Assembly (NCBI GenBank): GCA_016218915.1
Contig: JACRCQ010000072.1
Span: 1-64,000, forward strand
Source of the DNA: Deltaproteobacteria bacterium
Lineage (GTDB): Bacteria; Myxococcota_A; Polyangia; Polyangiales; Polyangiaceae
Direction of reading: 5' to 3'
DNA: 64,000 nt
Below are positions 60,669 through 64,000 of this stretch, piece after piece; position 1 is the stretch's first letter, and each line of letters starts with the position of its first letter. The position numbers and the translations under genes are program-made. The notes under the pieces were generated by a model. It saw only the letters and a list, made by a program, of their open reading frames with translations. It searched no databases and had not been told where the DNA came from.

Positions 60669-61523
60669 ATGGCACCCGGCCGCCCGAGCCCTTTTCGCCC
60701 TGCTCTGCGCGCAGGACAACGCTTCGACGCAAGCGCATCGAATCGACCCATCCTGGTGTTCGACAACGTCTACAAGTCCTACCGGGCCGACAAGCCGGTC
60801 CTGCGTGGCACTTGCCTGACCATCGAGCGCGGTGAGTTCGTGTTCATCACAGGGCCGTCGGGCGCTGGCAAGAGCACCATGCTTCGCCTGCTGTACCGCG
60901 CAGAGACGGTTGACGACGGGCGCATCCTGTTTCTCGGCCGCGACATTGCACGGCTCACAGCGGATTCGGTGCCGATGCTCCGACGAAACGTCGGGATTGT
61001 CTTCCAGGACTTCAAGCTCGTTCCGAACTGGAGCGTGTACGACAACGTGGCCGTCACTCTCGAGGTGCTCGGCATCCAGGAGCGCATCATCCACACGCGC
61101 GTCGGCGAAGCGCTCGAGCGCGTCGGCCTCGCTGGCCGCGGCCAGGACCGCGCTTGCGTGCTGAGCGGTGGCGAGCAGCAGCGCGTCGCGATCGCTCGCG
61201 CAATCGTGGGCGAGCCCGCCCTGATCCTCGCCGACGAGCCCACAGGCAACCTGGACCCCCTGCTGGCGACGGACATCCTCGGCCTGTTCGAGGACATCCA
61301 CGAGACAGGGACCACGGTGATTTTTGCCACGCACGATCGAACGCTGCTCGACGTCCGCCCGCGACGCGTGGTGGTTCTCGACGAAGGCAAGGCGGTCGAC
61401 GTGCCGAACGGCCTGAACGTGGAGCAGGACTACGATCAGGTCGAGACGAGCGACGAACTACCCACAGGGGCGCACTACGAAGAGGCGTTACCGACGCCGA
61501 CCGAGCGCCTTGCGGTGGCCTGA
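60669..61523 (+). CDS. ftsE: Cell-division ATP-binding protein FtsE
   Basis: A 284-residue ABC ATPase of the FtsEX cell-division complex at the inner membrane. Walker [10 protein letters not shown] (62-70), Q-loop VFQDF, signature [14 protein letters not shown] and Walker [10 protein letters not shown] are all present. FDNVYKSY and the [13 protein letters not shown] segment are typical FtsE. It carries an extra N-terminal segment of about 27 residues and a C-terminal tail of about 45 acidic residues beyond usual FtsE length. It is followed after 17 bp by ftsX and then by an EnvC-like gene, a classical functional triad. Confidence 0.93.
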   Translation: MAPGRPSPFRPALRAGQRFDASASNRPILVFDNVYKSYRADKPVLRGTCLTIERGEFVFITGPSGAGKSTMLRLLYRAETVDDGRILFLGRDIARLTADSVPMLRRNVGIVFQDFKLVPNWSVYDNVAVTLEVLGIQERIIHTRVGEALERVGLAGRGQDRACVLSGGEQQRVAIARAIVGEPALILADEPTGNLDPLLATDILGLFEDIHETGTTVIFATHDRTLLDVRPRRVVVLDEGKAVDVPNGLNVEQDYDQVETSDELPTGAHYEEALPTPTERLAVA

Positions 61524-61540
61524 GCGCGGAGACCCGGGGG

Positions 61541-62425
61541 ATGAAGGCTGAAACGATGTCGACTGCAAGTAGAGCGTGGCGCGGTGGACGCGCCGATTGG
61601 AAGCTGCACCTCCTGTCGTCGTTCTCGTCGGCAGTTGCGTTCGTTTGCCTCGCCTCCGCGCTCCTGGTCGTCTTCAACCTCGACTCGGTGCGCGAGCGCT
61701 GGGCTCGAAGCGGCCGCGCCACCATCTTCCTGAGGGAAGGCACGTCCGAGGAGGCGGTCACGGATCTGCGGCGCGCGCTCGAGCAAACGCCTGGCATCCA
61801 GGCGGTACGCTACATCTCCCAGGCCGATGCGCGCCACGAGGTGATCGCGGACAAGACCGAATCCGCCCTTGCAGCGCTGCCGGTCGAAGCTTTCCCGGCC
61901 TCGATCGAGATCGAAGTCGCCAGCACCACCTCCGATGCCGAGATCGCTTCGATCACCGAGAAGATCGGCAAGCTCGCGCCAGTCGAATCGATCGAGACCT
62001 ACCAGCGCTACACCGACAAGCTCAAGTCGCTGCTGCACGCTGGTGTTGCCGCCAGCCTCGTCCTGGCCCTCGTCGTGCTCGCGGCCGTCGTGTCCGTCGT
62101 GGCCTCCACCGTGCGCCTCGCGCTGCAGCGTCGAAAGATCGAGATCGAGGTCCTGCACCTCGTTGGGGCAACCGAGCAGTACGTACGACGCCCGTTCGTC
62201 GTGGAAGGTTGCGTGCAGGGAGCAGCAGGTGCGGCTGCCGCGGTGATCCTGCTCGGTGTGCTGTACCTGGTCGTGCGCGAGCACGTGGCTGACGTGCTCC
62301 GTGTGCTGATCGGAGTCCCACCGACCTTCCTGCCCTGGTATGCGGTGGGCGGGCTCGTGGCCCTCGGGGCCATTCTGGGCGCGACAGCTTCGCACTTCAG
62401 CCTCAAGCGGTTGGTGACGGTCTGA
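61541..62425 (+). CDS. ftsX: Cell-division membrane protein FtsX
   Basis: A 294-residue membrane protein starting at ATG 61541 (or 61556). One N-terminal helix (about 27-47) is followed by a periplasmic domain with the FtsX features FLREGTSEEAVTDLRRALEQ and PGIQAVRYISQADARHEVIA, then three C-terminal helices including LVLALVVLAAVVSVVASTVR and the RRKIEIEVLHLVGATEQYVR coupling loop. It transmits FtsE ATPase cycles to a periplasmic murein-hydrolase activator. It ends two bases before the EnvC-like gene. Confidence 0.92.
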   Translation: MKAETMSTASRAWRGGRADWKLHLLSSFSSAVAFVCLASALLVVFNLDSVRERWARSGRATIFLREGTSEEAVTDLRRALEQTPGIQAVRYISQADARHEVIADKTESALAALPVEAFPASIEIEVASTTSDAEIASITEKIGKLAPVESIETYQRYTDKLKSLLHAGVAASLVLALVVLAAVVSVVASTVRLALQRRKIEIEVLHLVGATEQYVRRPFVVEGCVQGAAGAAAAVILLGVLYLVVREHVADVLRVLIGVPPTFLPWYAVGGLVALGAILGATASHFSLKRLVTV

Positions 62426-62427
62426 TC

Positions 62428-63423
62428 ATGCGCGCCCATCGCCTGCAGCTGCTCTCTGTCGCAATCCTCGCGGTGGCAACCGCGGTAGGACCGGTTCTGG
62501 CCGACACGCCGACCGCGACCACCTCCAACGTGGAGGTCGCTGCGTCCGAGGTCGATCGAACTTTGGATCGGATCACCCGAGAGCTGACCGCCACCGAGAG
62601 CGAGATCGACAAGACCCGGAGCCAGGCCGAGACGGTCCGGCGGCGGATGCTCGCGCGGGGACGGGCCTACTACAAGGCGACGCACGTGGGGCTGTTGCCC
62701 ATGGGTGCCGGATTCGACACGTTGATCGCGCACTCCACGCGGGCAGAGCGGCTGCGCAAGTCGGTCGAGCGCGACGTGACGCTGGTGCAGGAGCTCGATC
62801 AGTCGCGCACGGCCCTGCTGGAGCGCAAGCAGAAGCTGATCGCGCGCAAGGTGCCGCTGGAGATGCAGGTCAAGGCCATGGCGCAGGCTCGTGCCGCCTT
62901 GCAGGAAGCGGATGATCGGACCCGCGCATTTGACCGCGCCTTCGCATCGTCCACAGGCACAGACCACGTCGCCATCTACGGCGCCCTGGCTCAGAACGGG
63001 CCCGCCTCCCCGGACGAGGGGCTGGCCGCCGGGATGAACGGGTTCCGAAGCATGAAGGGCAAGCTGCCGTTCCCGCTCGCTGGGCGCGCCGAGGTCAGGA
63101 TGGTCAACCGGGCCGGCGCCGGTGGGCCTGGTGTCGAGATGCGATCGCCGCCCGGCACCCCGGTCCGCGCCGTGTTCGCAGGACGCGTTGCATTCTCCGA
63201 CGAGTACGCGAACTACGGGCGGGTCGTGATCCTGGATCACGGAGAGCACTACTTCACGGTCAGCGGGAACCTCGGCACGATCGAGGTGAAGGTTGGCGAC
63301 GATCTGGCGGCGGGCAACCGCATCGGTACGGTCGGCGGCAACGGCTTGAATCGGGGAGCGCTGTACTTCGAGCTTCGGCACGGGGGAGATACGCTCGATC
63401 CCGCCCCTTGGTTTGGGCTCTAG
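62428..63423 (+). CDS. EnvC-like murein hydrolase activator (degenerate LytM)
   Basis: A 331-residue secreted protein: signal peptide (about 1-26, cleavage after VLAD-type site), two coiled-coil segments (about 35-90 and 100-170) and a C-terminal LytM/M23 domain (about 220-331). The M23 zinc ligands are not intact: the HxGxD motif reads VEMRSPPGTPV, and the HxH motif reads HGEHYFTV. It is therefore probably not an active peptidase, as for EnvC, which activates amidases on contact with FtsEX. Position directly after ftsX supports that role. Its activated amidase is outside the window. Confidence 0.9.
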   Translation: MRAHRLQLLSVAILAVATAVGPVLADTPTATTSNVEVAASEVDRTLDRITRELTATESEIDKTRSQAETVRRRMLARGRAYYKATHVGLLPMGAGFDTLIAHSTRAERLRKSVERDVTLVQELDQSRTALLERKQKLIARKVPLEMQVKAMAQARAALQEADDRTRAFDRAFASSTGTDHVAIYGALAQNGPASPDEGLAAGMNGFRSMKGKLPFPLAGRAEVRMVNRAGAGGPGVEMRSPPGTPVRAVFAGRVAFSDEYANYGRVVILDHGEHYFTVSGNLGTIEVKVGDDLAAGNRIGTVGGNGLNRGALYFELRHGGDTLDPAPWFGL

Positions 63424-63429
63424 ACGACG

Positions 63430-64000
63430 TCACTGCGCGCACTGCGCGTGAAGCGACTCGCACTGCTCCTTGGTCTCGGTGAGCTTGTCGCAGTCCGTGC
63501 CCGTGCAGGTGCACGAGTCGCCAAGCCCCACGCAGCTGTGGCCGTCCCATTTGTACCCCAGCCAGGCGCAGTTGCAGATCTGATCGCTGCCAGTCGCGTC
63601 CATCGCCGTGCACTTCTCGTGCGCGTGGATCATGACCACCGCAGGCCCGCAATGGCCCGGCGAGGGGGCTGCGCACGACCCGTGCTTCTGCTGGCACTCC
63701 TCGATCGTCTGGGTGAGCTTGTCGCAGTCGGTGCCCACGCAGCGGCAGTTGCCCAGCCCCTCGCACGCAGTGCCGTTCCACGCATAGCCGAGCATGCAGT
63801 AGCAGCCGCTGCCGTTCTCGTCGGGTGCAGCCTTGGCATCCATGGCCTCGCACGCCTCGTGCTTCGAGGAGAACAGCTTGCTGCTGCCGCACGCGTAGGA
63901 CGGCGGCTCGGTGATGCAGGCAGCGTGCTTCTGCTGGCATTCCTCGATCGTCTTGGTGAGCTTGTCGCAATCTGCTCCGGTGCACTGGCAATCGCCGAGC
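63430..64000 (-). CDS. Cys-rich tandem-repeat protein, cut by the right edge
   Basis: The minus-strand frame is open from the right edge; the start lies outside. At least 190 residues are built of units of about 70 residues, each with CxGxDCDKLTxTxEECQxKHxxC, a YxWDGxxC/YAWNGTAC segment and a CxCxGxxC segment. At least two and a half units are visible. The even spacing suggests disulfide-bonded extracellular modules, like other secreted repeat proteins in this window. No function is recognised. It is convergent with the EnvC-like gene, six bases apart. Confidence 0.75.
   Translation of the reverse strand, partial: LGDCQCTGADCDKLTKTIEECQQKHAACITEPPSYACGSSKLFSSKHEACEAMDAKAAPDENGSGCYCMLGYAWNGTACEGLGNCRCVGTDCDKLTQTIEECQQKHGSCAAPSPGHCGPAVVMIHAHEKCTAMDATGSDQICNCAWLGYKWDGHSCVGLGDSCTCTGTDCDKLTETKEQCESLHAQCAQ

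Overview
The window reads as chromosome of a high-GC myxobacterium (Myxococcota, probably Polyangia-like). The support is: long Gly/Ala/Thr-rich lipoproteins with MopE-like, DUF4215-like, VCBS/FG-GAP and thrombospondin-3 modules; a C-terminal tag of the MYXO-CTERM type (Cys-Gly-Cys, one membrane helix, Arg-rich tail); PilZ domains; FHA, Ser/Thr kinase and PEGA modules; and very high third-position GC in most genes. No rRNA gene, complete tRNA gene, CRISPR array or insertion sequence was seen.

Layout. (1) 1-5.5 kb is an accessory island of visibly lower GC. It holds a zinc-ribbon protein running in from the left edge behind seven 18-bp repeats, an XRE + ImmA/IrrE-type peptidase pair, a transglutaminase-like cysteine protease, a class III cyclase-like protein with an unrecognised C-terminal domain, and small ORFs. 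It ends at a 24-bp fragment matching the 3' end of a tRNA-Ser gene (5501-5524), a probable attachment-site scar. (2) 5.6-21.8 kb is a run of surface proteins, mostly lipoproteins, broken by a GT117-like membrane protein, a PilZ protein and an acyl-CoA synthetase. One lipoprotein carries a C-type lectin domain and another a MYXO-CTERM tag. (3) 21.9-34.8 kb holds a radical SAM/DUF2344 fusion, the hemE-hemH-CAP-protein operon, a double-FHA protein, a TonB/AgmX-like protein, a cupin, a DUF3160 lipoprotein and another lipoprotein. (4) 34.8-42.4 kb looks like a membrane-lipid locus: an RND/MMPL exporter, a CDP-alcohol phosphatidyltransferase fused to a PAP2 domain, a UPF0104/LPG-synthase-like membrane protein and a GT4 glycosyltransferase, with one unrelated secreted protein between them. 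(5) 43.9-51.0 kb is all on the minus strand: a three-gene nitrogenase-like operon (NifH/BchL-like reductase plus two divergent component-1-like subunits) followed by perR-ahpC-ahpF. (6) 51.1-60.4 kb holds exported lipoproteins (one rhodanese-like), a Ser/Thr kinase, an ECF-like sigma factor with its zinc/PEGA anti-sigma candidate, a large metallopeptidase-propeller-barrel protein, a PilZ protein and a formyltransferase-like protein. (7) 60.7-63.4 kb is ftsE-ftsX plus an EnvC-like activator, followed by a Cys-rich repeat protein cut by the right edge.

The strongest candidate for an undescribed system is the nitrogenase-like operon at 46.8-51.0 kb. Its reductase keeps the Walker A motif and both [4Fe-4S] cysteines, but its partners lack several usual cluster-ligand cysteines and one carries an extra N-terminal domain of about 240 residues. 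No nifENB, bchY/Z or other bacteriochlorophyll gene is nearby, so the substrate is unknown. The second-best candidate is the lipid locus, whose fusion enzyme has Gln where the PAP2 family normally has a catalytic His. All family assignments are by eye from motifs; no database search was run.
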